DNA of 64,000 nt, taken from assembly GCA_020634755.1 (NCBI GenBank), contig JACKBC010000001.1, positions 372,001 to 436,000 of the forward strand, written 5' to 3'. This document shows positions 55,597-64,000 of the stretch, piece after piece; within the stretch, counting starts at the first letter, position 1, and each line of letters starts with the position of its first letter. Both the position numbers and the translations under genes were made by a program. The notes beneath the pieces are model-generated. The model was not told the DNA's origin, ran no database searches, and was given only the letters and a program-made list of their open reading frames with translations. Source of the DNA: Caldilineaceae bacterium. GTDB lineage: Bacteria > Chloroflexota > Anaerolineae > Caldilineales > Caldilineaceae.

Positions 55597-55656
55597 GCTG
55601 ACCAGCTGACTTGCTGACCAGCTGACTTGCTGACCAGCTGACTTGCTGACCAGCTT
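55597..55656. repeat. 16-bp tandem repeat, about 3.7 units
   Basis: The unit GCTGACCAGCTGACTT is repeated three times perfectly (55597-55644), followed by a partial fourth. It ends 18 bases before the next start codon, just ahead of its ribosome-binding site. Confidence 0.88.
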
Positions 55657-55674
55657 CTAACGAAAGGAGTTTTT

Positions 55675-57048
55675 ATGGGGATTGAGAATTTAAAAAACCA
55701 CTTCTTTGGCCGTGAACGCCTGTTGCGCGAAATTTGCCAGGGCGTCTTGGCAACGCAACCGGCCAGCTTTTCGCTGGTGGGTTCCAAGCTGCTGGGCAAG
55801 AGCCAAATTCTCAATCACCTGGCCGCGCCCAATGGGCCGCTTTGCGATCCGGAGCTGGCGGATTGGCGTCCGCCGGCCTTCCAAGCGGGCGGGCGCGTTT
55901 TTGTGTGCAAAATTGATTGCGACGCCCAGGAAGCGCAAGAGGACCTGCTCAGCTTTTTGCAGCAGCGCTTGTTGCACCAGCTGCGGCAGGAGGAACGACT
56001 GCCGCTGGACTGGCGGGCCGTCGAAAACCAGCCGTCCATGGGCCGCCAGATTTGGCAGATCGCTCGGCAGATCAACGACATGAACTACCGGCTGGTGGTT
56101 CTCTTTGACAATTTCGACAGCGTCTTTCAGCGTCAACTCATCTCCATGGACGCCGTAGATGAATTGCGCCCGCTCACGCTCGAACTGGCTATGGTGGTGG
56201 CCACCGAACAGCCGCTGCACGATCTGGACCGCGATCTGGCGGCGTCGCCTCTCTTCAACGTCATGACGCAGCTTTTCATCAACCTGCTGGAGCCAGATGC
56301 GGCGCGCGCCTGGCTGGAAGGATACGCCGCAAGCTATCCCGTCATTGGTCACATGATCGACGAACTGCTCGTCATGACCGGCCAGCACCCCTATCTGCTG
56401 CACCGCATTGGCGATATTTTGCTGGAAATCGGCCAAATGCTGCCGATTGCGCAAGCCACAGCGGATGAGATTCGCCCGCTGATTCGCCTGCGGCTGGCCG
56501 AGCATGGCCGGTTGCTCTTTGTAACGCTGCGCCGCAAGCTGCAACAGCCGCCGGCCCGCGTCTCCCAAGAGACCGTGCAGCGGCTCGTCGAACAGCTGCA
56601 GGAAAAGCCATTGCCCATGAATCAGATCGGCCGCGATAATTTTGCCGCCGCCAACTGGCTGATCAACCAGGCCATTGTGAGCTACTCGCCTGAAGGATAC
56701 CGCCTCTTTTCGCCCCTCTTTGCCGATTTTCTGGCCGCCCGCACCCAACCGGAAGAAGCTCCACAGCCCCGCTCAGCGCCTGCTGTTCCGCCCATTGAAA
56801 CCGACATCTATCAACAGTTAACCAAAATCGAAGCCGCCCTGCTGCACTACTTTGTGGAGCACAGCAACACCGTTATCCCGCCCGAAGAGCTGCTGGCCAA
56901 AGTGTGGCGGCGCCCCAATGCCACCACCCGCCGCGTGCAGGAAGCCATCCGCCGGCTGCGTCAACAGCTAGAGGCCGTGAGTCCCCCCATTGGCGCCATT
57001 GAAAACGACCGCGGTCGCGGCTACCGCTTTGTGCCCACGCAGGGCTGA
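55675..57048 (+). CDS. P-loop NTPase with C-terminal OmpR-type winged helix
   Basis: 457 residues; AAAGGAG precedes the ATG. The N-terminal part is a STAND/AAA-like NTPase: it begins FFGRERLLREI, like the NTPase module of the upstream RelA-like protein (FFGRSQELNDL), with Walker A GSKLLGKS (residues 36-43) and Walker B-like LVVLFDNFDSV. A helical middle part follows. The C-terminus (about 375-457) is a Trans_reg_C winged helix (LLHYFVEHSNTVIPPEELLA, then TTRRVQEAIRRLRQQL and ENDRGRGYRFVP). The protein therefore probably couples NTP binding to DNA binding, as in SARP/STAND-type regulators. It could regulate the surrounding genes; the shared NTPase start with the upstream protein supports a common system, by inference. 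Confidence 0.85.
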   Translation: MGIENLKNHFFGRERLLREICQGVLATQPASFSLVGSKLLGKSQILNHLAAPNGPLCDPELADWRPPAFQAGGRVFVCKIDCDAQEAQEDLLSFLQQRLLHQLRQEERLPLDWRAVENQPSMGRQIWQIARQINDMNYRLVVLFDNFDSVFQRQLISMDAVDELRPLTLELAMVVATEQPLHDLDRDLAASPLFNVMTQLFINLLEPDAARAWLEGYAASYPVIGHMIDELLVMTGQHPYLLHRIGDILLEIGQMLPIAQATADEIRPLIRLRLAEHGRLLFVTLRRKLQQPPARVSQETVQRLVEQLQEKPLPMNQIGRDNFAAANWLINQAIVSYSPEGYRLFSPLFADFLAARTQPEEAPQPRSAPAVPPIETDIYQQLTKIEAALLHYFVEHSNTVIPPEELLAKVWRRPNATTRRVQEAIRRLRQQLEAVSPPIGAIENDRGRGYRFVPTQG

Positions 57049-57327
57049 GTGTGCATGGCCGCGCACCTGAGTGCTTGCGCCGTGGTGCGGCGTGAGCGTA
57101 TGATTTACGAAACAGACGTAGGCCTCTCCTCCCCCTTTCCCCCTCCTCTCCACATGGCCCTAAGCGCAGCTTAGGCGGAGAGAAGGGGGAAATTACATGA
57201 CCTATATCACGGGAGCGGAGGTTGCTATGCCTAGTAGAAGTACGAATAACGAGATCACCTCGTAAATCGTACACTTGTACTGAGCCAAGCCGAAGTATCA
57301 AAAATCGTAAATCTCCCGGGGGGTTTT
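57049..57327. repeat. Degenerate repeats before a membrane-protein gene (includes copy E2)
   Basis: A pyrimidine-rich segment (CCTCTCCTCCCCCTTTCCCC near 57124) faces an inverted purine-rich GGCGGAGAGAAGGGGG near 57174. TACGA-type words at 57238-57313 (AGTACGAATAACGAG, CTCGTAAATCGTACAC, ATCGTAAATC) reach to 14 bases before the start codon. An embedded CTTGTACTGAGCC-type word is also seen in a variant form at 59528. Confidence 0.6.
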
Positions 57328-58653
57328 ATGAATTACCTACAACCTATTTTAGAGGCGCAAAGCGACGCCAAGGCCTTAGAGGGTTTGTACCGAGAGGCGC
57401 GTCGGCAGGGGGCCACAGCGGCTTTTGCAGAGGCCATGCAGAGCGCGTTTGCACAGCTGCCCAACAATCTGCTGCTGGCAGCGTGGCGCTACCGGTTGGA
57501 AGAGGATGACCAAGGCGCCACCACAGGCAGCGCCAGAAAGTGGCGCCACGCCCTGTGGATCAGCCTGATCAGCGGTGTGCTCTTTTGGGCGCTCGCCGAT
57601 TTGGATCACCAACAGGTGCTCGCTCACATCCCCACGCTGATCCTAGCCTGGGCGCCCATCAGCGCCATCTTTGTGATGACCTTCCTGGCGCTCTCCACGG
57701 GCCGACATTTTGCCCGCGCTGGCCTGCTGGCCGCGGGCGCGGCGGCGGCCTTTGGCTATGTCTATTTTCTGGCGCCGCAGTTGGGCAATCAGACCTATCG
57801 GGAACATTACCTGGATCTAGCGGCGGGTCATTTGCCGCTCATCGCCTGGGCCACAGTCGGCGGCTTTCTGCTATGGCGGGCGACTGACGTAGACAACGGC
57901 GTCCGCAACCGTTTTGCCTTTCTGATCAAATCGCTGGAGATCATGATCACCGGTGGGCTCTTTGTCATGGCGGGCGGCGCCTTTACCGGCATTACTATTG
58001 GCATGTTTGAAGCATTAGGCATCCAGCTATCCGCACCAGTCATACGCATTTTGGTGGGCGGCGGCGCCGGCGTGATCCCGGTGCTGGCCGTGGTGGCCAT
58101 GTACGACCCAGATGCGCCGCCCATGGCCCAAGCCTTTGCCCACGGGCTCAGCGGACTCATCGCCACGCTCATGCGCCTGCTGCTGCCGCTGACGCTGCTG
58201 GTGGGGCTGATCTACGTGGCCTTTATCCCCTTCAACTTTATGCAGCCCTTTCTGGATCGCGACGTGCTGGCCATCTACAACGTCATGCTCTTTGCCGTCA
58301 TGGCGCTGCTGATTGGGGTCACGCCGGTCCACGGCAGCGGGCTCTCGCCACAACTGGAACGCTGGCTGCGGCGCACGCTGCTAGCCGTGGCCGTGCTCGC
58401 GTTGCTAGTCAGCCTCTACGCCACCGCCGCCATTGTCTACCGCATTGCGGGCGGCGGTTTTACCCCCAACCGCTTAACCGTGCTGGGCTGGAATCTGGTC
58501 AACATGGCCATCCTGGGCTACCTGCTCTTTAAACAGCGGCAGACGCCTGAAGCCCATTGGGTGACCGCCATGCACCAGGTCATCAGCTGGGGCGCCAATC
58601 TGTATGTGGCTTGGGGCGTGGCGGTGATTGTGCTGCTGCCGTGGCTGTTTTGA
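57328..58653 (+). CDS. Unrecognised polytopic membrane protein, 441 residues
   Basis: The first 70 residues are soluble and helical (MNYLQPILEAQSDAKALEGL), and the rest contains ten or eleven hydrophobic segments. The layout is reminiscent of DUF4153-type membrane proteins, but I cannot assign a family with confidence. It lies between the NTPase-winged-helix gene and a two-component pair on the same strand, with gaps of 280 and 77 bp filled by degenerate repeats. A sensing or transport role connected to the histidine kinase is conceivable, though the sequence itself shows no such domain. Confidence 0.7.
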   Translation: MNYLQPILEAQSDAKALEGLYREARRQGATAAFAEAMQSAFAQLPNNLLLAAWRYRLEEDDQGATTGSARKWRHALWISLISGVLFWALADLDHQQVLAHIPTLILAWAPISAIFVMTFLALSTGRHFARAGLLAAGAAAAFGYVYFLAPQLGNQTYREHYLDLAAGHLPLIAWATVGGFLLWRATDVDNGVRNRFAFLIKSLEIMITGGLFVMAGGAFTGITIGMFEALGIQLSAPVIRILVGGGAGVIPVLAVVAMYDPDAPPMAQAFAHGLSGLIATLMRLLLPLTLLVGLIYVAFIPFNFMQPFLDRDVLAIYNVMLFAVMALLIGVTPVHGSGLSPQLERWLRRTLLAVAVLALLVSLYATAAIVYRIAGGGFTPNRLTVLGWNLVNMAILGYLLFKQRQTPEAHWVTAMHQVISWGANLYVAWGVAVIVLLPWLF

Positions 58654-58654
58654 G

Positions 58655-58730
58655 TTACGAATTCAGATGTACGAGCGGCTTCGTTGACGAGGTCACTCGT
58701 AAATCGGACATCCCAAATCCCAAATATCCC
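58655..58730. repeat. Degenerate TACGA-type repeat (copy E3) ending at a start codon
   Basis: GAGTTACGAATTCAGATGTACGAG on the left is answered by inverted CACTCGTAAATCGGACATCC on the right, followed by CCCAAATCCCAAATATCCC directly abutting the ATG at 58731. Confidence 0.6.
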
Positions 58731-59474
58731 ATGCTCACTCTCCTCCTCGTCGAAGACAACCCAAAACTGCGCGCCGCCCTCAAGAGCGGCCTGGAAGCCA
58801 CCAGACGCGTGCAAGTCCTGGCCGACTGCGATAGCAGCGAAGCCGCGCTGGAGCTTTGCCTGGACCAGCCACCGGACGCCATTTTGATGGACGTGCAGTT
58901 GGCGGGGCGCACAAATGGCATTGAGGCCGCGGTGGCCATTCGGCGCGAGCTGCCGCGGCTGCCGGTGGTCTTCTATTCGATTCAGGACGATGACGCCTAC
59001 TACCGCGCCTTTCGCCAATCGGGCATCTTGAGCCACTATGCCTACGTGCGCAAGTCCAACTATCTGCTGCCGCAGATGATCTTGCCGCTGCTGCTGGATG
59101 CAGTCAACGGTCGCAGTTTTATTGACGCTGACATTGAGTCGCGCGTGCAGGAGGTGCGTCACAAAGATGAAAACGCACCGCTGGATCTGCTGGAGCCCAA
59201 CGAGCAGGTGGTGGCCCACATGCTGGCGCAAGGCATGACCAATGAACAGATCGCCCAGCGGCTGGGCTTTCGCGACAAGCGCACCATCAGCCGCACCAAC
59301 GGCCAAATTTACGCCGTGTGGGGGCTCAATACCAATTCGGTCGATGAAAAGGTAGCCCGCACGCGCGCCGCCCTCATTCTACACGCGGGCCGGCTGATCC
59401 AATGGGATGAAGAGGGAAACGCGCGCGTGCAGAATGAGTTGGGCCAGTGGGCGCCGTGGGGTGAAGATGAATAA
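58731..59474 (+). CDS. Response regulator with receiver domain and LuxR-like C-terminus
   Basis: 247 residues from ATG 58731; a longer frame upstream overlaps the membrane-protein gene and a repeat, so it is rejected. The receiver domain begins MLTLLLVEDNPKLR, with phosphoacceptor Asp54 in AILMDVQLAG. The switch Ser/Thr region is VVFYSIQDDD, and a conserved Lys may be in YVRKSNYLLP. The C-terminal part (NEQVVAHMLAQGMTNEQIAQ RLGF) resembles the LuxR/NarL helix-turn-helix, although the following RDKRTISRTNGQIYAVWGL is atypical. No ribosome-binding site is visible because a repeat abuts the start. It pairs with the histidine kinase 142 bp downstream. Confidence 0.87.
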   Translation: MLTLLLVEDNPKLRAALKSGLEATRRVQVLADCDSSEAALELCLDQPPDAILMDVQLAGRTNGIEAAVAIRRELPRLPVVFYSIQDDDAYYRAFRQSGILSHYAYVRKSNYLLPQMILPLLLDAVNGRSFIDADIESRVQEVRHKDENAPLDLLEPNEQVVAHMLAQGMTNEQIAQRLGFRDKRTISRTNGQIYAVWGLNTNSVDEKVARTRAALILHAGRLIQWDEEGNARVQNELGQWAPWGEDE

Positions 59475-59475
59475 G

Positions 59476-59587
59476 GGAATGGGTGAAAAGGTGACTACCT
59501 GTAAAGGTGAAAGGGTGCATGGGTGCATGGGTGATTTCGACAGGCTCAATCACTCTTTCACCTCTTCACTCTTTCACCCTTTCACAA
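59476..59587. repeat. GGTGAAAGGGTG-type inverted repeat cluster
   Basis: Words such as GGGTGAAAAGGTGA and AAAGGTGAAAGGGTGCATGG on the left are mirrored by CTCTTTCACCTCTTCACTC and TTTCACCCTTTCAC on the right. A TTTCGACAGGCTCAATC word lies in the centre. It fills the gap between the regulator and kinase genes. Confidence 0.68.
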
Positions 59588-59616
59588 AGCCGAAACAGGA
59601 TCGATAACAAACACCC

Positions 59617-61932
59617 ATGCTCTGGAACCACGAATACCTGCTCCTCACCTGGGCGGCCCTGTCCATCTCGCTAGCCAATGTAATTCTGCTGGGCTGGCTG
59701 GGCTTGACGGTGCTGCTCAATGCCGAACACCGTGATGCCGGTGTGGTTTTGGCGGGGGCGGGGTTGCTGTTGGGGGCGGCCTTTTTTGTGAGCCACACGG
59801 CGCTGCTGGGGTTGAGCATCCAAGAATTGGCGCAGGCCAGTTGGCGGCTCAACCTCTGGTGGCGGGCAGGCTGGTTGCCGCTGGCTGCGGCGCCCTTTGC
59901 CTGGTATCTAATGGTTCTTTGGTACACTGGCTACTGGGAGAATGAACCCTTTTCCATCCCTTTGCAACCTACGCTGCGTTTTCGACACCGGCTGGGCATT
60001 GGCGCGACCGGCGTATTGCTGCTGCTGCTCATGGCGCTGCTGCTGGCCACCGGTTCTTTGCCCACTTTTGTGGAGTTAGCCCAACGCCAGATCGCCATGG
60101 CGTGGAACGTGGCCAGCGCGCCCTTGCTCCTGATCATTTTCCCGCTCTACATTCTGCTTTGCATTGGGCTGGCGCTGGATGCGCTCTACCACCCGCTGCC
60201 CTCCAGCCGCTTAATGGGTGACCAGGCTCGCGCCCGCGCCCGCCCGTGGCTCATTGGCGCCACGCTCATGCTGTTGGTGGTGAGCATGTTGGTCGTGGGC
60301 GTCATCTTTTGGCTGCTCTACGTGACCGAAGACACTGTTTATGAACGCGTGATCCCGTTGACCCTGCCCCTGGCGCGGGTCGATCTGCTGATTACCGCGC
60401 TGATTGGGCTGGCCATCTACTTGGTTGGCCAAGGCATTATTGCTTATGAGATTTTTACCGGCGGCGCCCTGCCTCGCCAGGCGCTGCGCCGCAACTGGCT
60501 CAATGCCGTGGGGCTGGCGCTCTGTTTTGGCGGGCTGGCGAGCGCGCATTTTGCCTTTCAATTGGAACCCGTTTCTACGCTGCTGCTGGCCGCCGTACTG
60601 ATGACCGGTTTTTATGCACTCGTAAATCGGTCGGCCTATCGCCACCGTGAAGAGGAGATGCGCCAATTGCGCCCTTTTGTAGGGAGCCAACATCTTTATG
60701 AGCAATTGCTTGGCGCGACCCCTTCACCGGGGCGGTCGAGTTTTCTGCAACCTGCCAGCTCTGTTCCACCCAATGGCCAGGGCCCATTCCCTACACACGA
60801 GCCTGAGTCAGACCACGTCGACGCATACGCACTCTTCTACAATCTCTGCCACGACGTGTTGCAAGTAGAGCAAGCCCATTTGGTTCCGCTGGGCGCGCTG
60901 GCCCCCATGCTCGGCGGCATTATTAGCTATCCACAGGCGCGCCATGACGCGCAGTCGGGTCTCACCGAAATTGTGGAGCAGCAGACAGCGGTGCTGGCAT
61001 CCTCCGGTTGGAGAGCCCAAAATAGTCCGGCGGGTATGGCGCTGGATCCTGCCCGCTCCGATGGGCTTAAGTGGTCGGTTCCCCTGTGGAGCGAGCGGGG
61101 ACTGATTGGCTTCTTTTTACTGGGCAGCAAGCGCAATAGCAATTTGCTCACGCAGGAAGAGATTGAGCTGGCGCGCGCCAGTGGGGAACGGCTCATCGAT
61201 ACGCAGGCGGGTCTCGAGATTGGACGGCGGCTGCTGGCGCTGCAGCGACGTCAACTGGCCGAAAGCCAGCTGCTGGATCGGCGCGCCCGCCGCATTCTGC
61301 ACGATGAGGTGCTGCCCCAGCTGCATACCGCCCTGTTGGCGCTGACCAGCCTGCCGCGCATGCCGGAAGGGCAACCGTCAGACGAGGTGGCGCCAGTTGC
61401 GGATCTGCTCACCGATACACACCAGCAGATCGCGGCGCTGCTGCGCACCATGCCCGCCCGCGCCATGCCGCAACTGAGCGAGCTGGGATTGGTGGGCGCA
61501 CTGCAAGCGCTGGCCGCCGATGAGCTGGCCAATGCTTTTGATGCGGTGCGTTGGCAGGTCGATGAGGACGCAGTACAAGCGGCGGCGACTCTTTCGCCAT
61601 TGACCCAGGAAGTACTCTTTTACGCCGCCCGCGAAGCCATGCGCAACGCCGCCCGCCACGGTCGCAGTGACCATCCGCAGCGCGCGCTAGAGTTGGATGT
61701 AGCGGTGTTGCGGCAGAATGGGCTGCACATTCAGGTGCAGGATAATGGCGTGGGGTTGGCCACGCATTCGCATGATGGAGCGGATCACGCTGTGCGTGAA
61801 GCGACAAAGGGCGGCCACGGGTTGACTCTACACAGCACGCTGCTGGCCATTGTGGGCGGCGAGTTGACCGTGCAAAGCCAGCCGCAAAGGGGCGTATGCG
61901 TGACGATCTGGTTGCCACTTGGGTTTATGTAG
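59617..61932 (+). CDS. Membrane histidine kinase, HisKA_3/NarX-like
   Basis: 771 residues. The N-terminal half (about 1-345) has eight or more membrane helices and no large extracytoplasmic domain, so it may sense within or near the membrane. Residues about 400-540 look like a GAF-type cytoplasmic domain (YNLCHDVLQVEQAHLVPLGA). The dimerisation/phosphotransfer helix has RARRILHDEVLPQLHTALL with His562, as in HisKA_3 kinases. The ATP-binding domain has the N-box FYAAREAMRNAARHG and G-boxes QDNGVGL and GGHGLTLH. NarX-type kinases pair with LuxR-type regulators, and one lies just upstream. The signal is unknown. Confidence 0.9.
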   Translation: MLWNHEYLLLTWAALSISLANVILLGWLGLTVLLNAEHRDAGVVLAGAGLLLGAAFFVSHTALLGLSIQELAQASWRLNLWWRAGWLPLAAAPFAWYLMVLWYTGYWENEPFSIPLQPTLRFRHRLGIGATGVLLLLLMALLLATGSLPTFVELAQRQIAMAWNVASAPLLLIIFPLYILLCIGLALDALYHPLPSSRLMGDQARARARPWLIGATLMLLVVSMLVVGVIFWLLYVTEDTVYERVIPLTLPLARVDLLITALIGLAIYLVGQGIIAYEIFTGGALPRQALRRNWLNAVGLALCFGGLASAHFAFQLEPVSTLLLAAVLMTGFYALVNRSAYRHREEEMRQLRPFVGSQHLYEQLLGATPSPGRSSFLQPASSVPPNGQGPFPTHEPESDHVDAYALFYNLCHDVLQVEQAHLVPLGALAPMLGGIISYPQARHDAQSGLTEIVEQQTAVLASSGWRAQNSPAGMALDPARSDGLKWSVPLWSERGLIGFFLLGSKRNSNLLTQEEIELARASGERLIDTQAGLEIGRRLLALQRRQLAESQLLDRRARRILHDEVLPQLHTALLALTSLPRMPEGQPSDEVAPVADLLTDTHQQIAALLRTMPARAMPQLSELGLVGALQALAADELANAFDAVRWQVDEDAVQAAATLSPLTQEVLFYAAREAMRNAARHGRSDHPQRALELDVAVLRQNGLHIQVQDNGVGLATHSHDGADHAVREATKGGHGLTLHSTLLAIVGGELTVQSQPQRGVCVTIWLPLGFM

Positions 61933-61996
61933 ACTCAACTCCCCTTCGCCTTATGATATAATGGCGCATCGAGCATTTTGACGCCAAGGAGCTTCC

Positions 61997-64000
61997 ATGA
62001 AAAAAAGAGTGCTGCCCGCTGTGGGCCTGACCAGATATCTGATCATCCTTTCCCTGCTCTTCCCCTTATTTACGCAAAACCAGCCGCTGTGGGCGCACAA
62101 CACCGCCGTTCATCCGGCCAGCCAACCCGGGGCTGATGTGCCGCCAGAATTGGCCGCGCTGGTCAGTCCACCGCGGCGCAATCCGATTCAAGACGCAATC
62201 TTTTACTTTGTCATGCCGGACCGCTTTGCCAATGGCGACCCGAGCAACGACACCGGCGGCATTGCGGGGGGCCGACTGGATAACGGCTTTGACCCCACCA
62301 ACAGCGGCTTTTTCCACGGCGGCGATCTGGCGGGCCTGACCGACAAGCTCGACTATTTGGCCGATATGGGCATTACGGCTATTTGGATGACGCCGGTCTT
62401 TAAGAACAACCCGGTGCAGGGCAGCGGCGCCAGTGCATCCGCCGGTTATCATGGCTATTGGTACACGGACATGACCCAGTTCGATCCGCACTTTGGGACC
62501 AATGCCGAACTGGAGAAGCTGATCGAGCAGGCCCATGCCCGCGACATCAAAATATTTTTCGACATTATTGCCAACCACACAGCGGACATTTTGAGCTATC
62601 AGGAAGGCGCCTTTACGTATCGCAACAAGGCTGCCATTCCATACAAAGACGCCGCCGGCGTGGAGTTTGACGACCGCGAGTATGCCGGTGGCAGCGAGTT
62701 CCCACAGCTGGATGCCGAAACCAGCTTCCCCTACACGCCGGTCTTCAACCATGCCGGCGATGAAACGCTAAAAGTGCCGGCCTGGCTCAACAACCCCATC
62801 TACTATCACAACCGCGGCAATTCGACCTTTAGCGGCGAAAACTCGCTCTATGGCGACTTCTTTGGGCTGGACGATCTCTTTACCGAGCACCCCGATGTGG
62901 TCAACGGTATGATCGACATCTACAAAGATTGGATCAGCAATTACGACATTGACGGCTTTCGCGTCGATACGGTTAAGCACGTCAACCTAGAATTCTGGCA
63001 GGCCTTTGTCCCCGCCATTTTGGAACACGCGGCCGCGCAGGGCAAAGAAGACTTCTTTATTTTTGGCGAGGTCTTTAGCGGCAACGAACTGTTGCTGAGC
63101 CATTACACTACGCTCGGCCAATTTCCCGCCGTGCTCGACTTTAAGTTTCAGGAAGCGGTGCGCCGCTACGTTTCGGGCGGCGCCGGTTCTGATGCGCTGC
63201 GCAATCTCTTTGCCGATGACGATTATTACACCGACGCCGACTCAAACGCCTATAGTCTGCCCACTTTTATTGGCAACCATGACCGCGGCCGCTTTGCCCA
63301 CTTTCTAGACGAGGACAACGGTCTGCTGCCCGATGCCGAAAAGCTGGCAAGGGTCAAGTTGGCCCACGCCCTTATGTTTTTCGCCCGCGGCGTACCCGTT
63401 ATCTATTACGGCGATGAGCAGGGCTTTGTGGGCGATGGCGACGACAAAAATGCCCGCCAGGATATGTTCCCGTCGCAGGTGGCCAGCTACAACGATGATG
63501 ATCTGGTGGGGACCGACGCCACCACGGCCGACGACAACTTTGACGAAACGCATCCGCTTTACACCAGTTTTGGCGATCTGGCCAAGCTTTACCACGCACA
63601 CTCGGCGCTGCAAACCGGCGCCCAAATTCACCGCCTCAGCAGCAGCGCGCGCGGCATCTATGCCTTTAGCCGCATTGATCGGGATGAGCAGATCGAATAT
63701 GTAGTGGCGGTCAACAACAGCGCTAACACAGAAACGGCCACCATCCCCACCTTCTATGCAGCAGGCCAAACGTTCACGCCCATGGCGGAAGATGGATTCG
63801 TGGCGGATGGTCAATCCGCGCCGTGGCCGCTAGCGGCCACGGCCACCGATGAGAACGGCGCGCTGACCGTTTCTGTGCGACCCTATGGCTACACTGTTTA
63901 TCAAGCCGACACCGCCCTGCCAGCGAGCACCGTCGCCCCCGACATCACCATTAACAGCCCCAACCGCGGCCAGCACTTTGATCTGAAAGTGGGCAACCTG
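61997..64000 (+). CDS. Secreted alpha-amylase-family (GH13) enzyme, partial
   Basis: The frame starts at ATG 61997 after AAGGAGC and runs off the window after about 668 codons. A perfect TATAAT at 61957-61962 is a likely -10 box, but no good -35 is seen. A signal peptide (LTRYLIILSLLFPLFTQ...WAH) leads to the (beta/alpha)8 barrel. The four GH13 regions are visible: DIIANHTAD (region I), GFRVDTVKHV with the nucleophile Asp (II), FIFGEVFSG with the acid Glu (III) and FIGNHDRGRF with the transition-state Asp (IV). The start YFVMPDRFANGDPSNDT resembles cyclomaltodextrinase/glucanotransferase-like secreted amylases. A beta-sandwich domain follows at about 560-640 (VAVNNSANTETATI), and the sequence breaks off in a further Ig-like segment (TINSPNRGQHFDLKVG). 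Confidence 0.93.
   Translation, partial: MKKRVLPAVGLTRYLIILSLLFPLFTQNQPLWAHNTAVHPASQPGADVPPELAALVSPPRRNPIQDAIFYFVMPDRFANGDPSNDTGGIAGGRLDNGFDPTNSGFFHGGDLAGLTDKLDYLADMGITAIWMTPVFKNNPVQGSGASASAGYHGYWYTDMTQFDPHFGTNAELEKLIEQAHARDIKIFFDIIANHTADILSYQEGAFTYRNKAAIPYKDAAGVEFDDREYAGGSEFPQLDAETSFPYTPVFNHAGDETLKVPAWLNNPIYYHNRGNSTFSGENSLYGDFFGLDDLFTEHPDVVNGMIDIYKDWISNYDIDGFRVDTVKHVNLEFWQAFVPAILEHAAAQGKEDFFIFGEVFSGNELLLSHYTTLGQFPAVLDFKFQEAVRRYVSGGAGSDALRNLFADDDYYTDADSNAYSLPTFIGNHDRGRFAHFLDEDNGLLPDAEKLARVKLAHALMFFARGVPVIYYGDEQGFVGDGDDKNARQDMFPSQVASYNDDDLVGTDATTADDNFDETHPLYTSFGDLAKLYHAHSALQTGAQIHRLSSSARGIYAFSRIDRDEQIEYVVAVNNSANTETATIPTFYAAGQTFTPMAEDGFVADGQSAPWPLAATATDENGALTVSVRPYGYTVYQADTALPASTVAPDITINSPNRGQHFDLKVGNL

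Noticed and set aside
55597..55656. Possible regulatory iteron array or CRISPR from a 16-bp tandem repeat
   Set aside because: Units are contiguous without spacers and few in number; more likely a simple tandem repeat.
58557..58730. Upstream extension of the response regulator
   Set aside because: It overlaps the membrane-protein gene and a degenerate repeat; the receiver domain begins exactly at the ATG at 58731.

Overview
The window looks like a chromosomal segment of a Chloroflexota bacterium, probably of the Anaerolineae/Caldilineae type; this is inference from gene style, not from a marker gene. Supporting signs are two large secreted SdrD_B/DUF11 proteins ending in a YLP(L/M) tail, a moderately high GC content, a gyrA-like gene, a Gram-positive-type LexA box before uvrB, and intergenic gaps packed with short palindromic repeat families. 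No rRNA, tRNA, CRISPR array, transposase or phage gene was recognised.

Layout. 1-2 kb: prfB (release factor 2, cut by the window edge, with its programmed +1 frameshift) and ftsY (broken by a two-base slip), both on the minus strand. 2.5-10.6 kb: two MFS transporters, an SDR oxidoreductase, a lysophospholipase-like hydrolase, an AlkA-type glycosylase, and a membrane protein translationally coupled to an M48 protease. 10.8-13.7 kb: a giant FtsX-like permease with no ATPase beside it. 14.4-20.8 kb: a complete peptide/oligosaccharide ABC importer (binding protein, two permeases, two ATPases). 21-26 kb, minus strand: LysM-M23 endopeptidase, hpt, an ATP-grasp ligase and a LarA-like protein. 26.3-32.7 kb, plus strand: uvrB, an AbrB/Doc toxin-antitoxin pair, and a gyrA-like gene with a histone-H1-like tail of about 340 residues. 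32.7-43.4 kb: two divergent paralogous giant surface proteins. 43.5-46.5 kb: a PflX-like radical SAM gene overlapping a gene for a protein with 59 clustered cysteines. 47-50.5 kb: a xerD-like recombinase that has lost its C-terminal catalytic residues, purine nucleoside phosphorylase and an M42 aminopeptidase.

50.8-62 kb is the most unusual part. Four tandem paralogous genes for proteins of 69-75 residues are transcribed away from a gene for a long RelA/SpoT homologue. That homologue appears inactive at both catalytic sites and is fused to a P-loop NTPase. The shared gap carries operator-like direct repeats. On the plus strand there follow a second P-loop NTPase with an OmpR-type winged helix, a polytopic membrane protein, a response regulator and a membrane histidine kinase. 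I propose this as a candidate undescribed nucleotide-sensing or signalling module, and the functional link between its parts is inference. The window closes inside a secreted alpha-amylase-family gene.

The gaps hold at least three palindromic repeat families (called A, B and C below) and several wordy degenerate repeats, some of which end only a few bases before a start codon.
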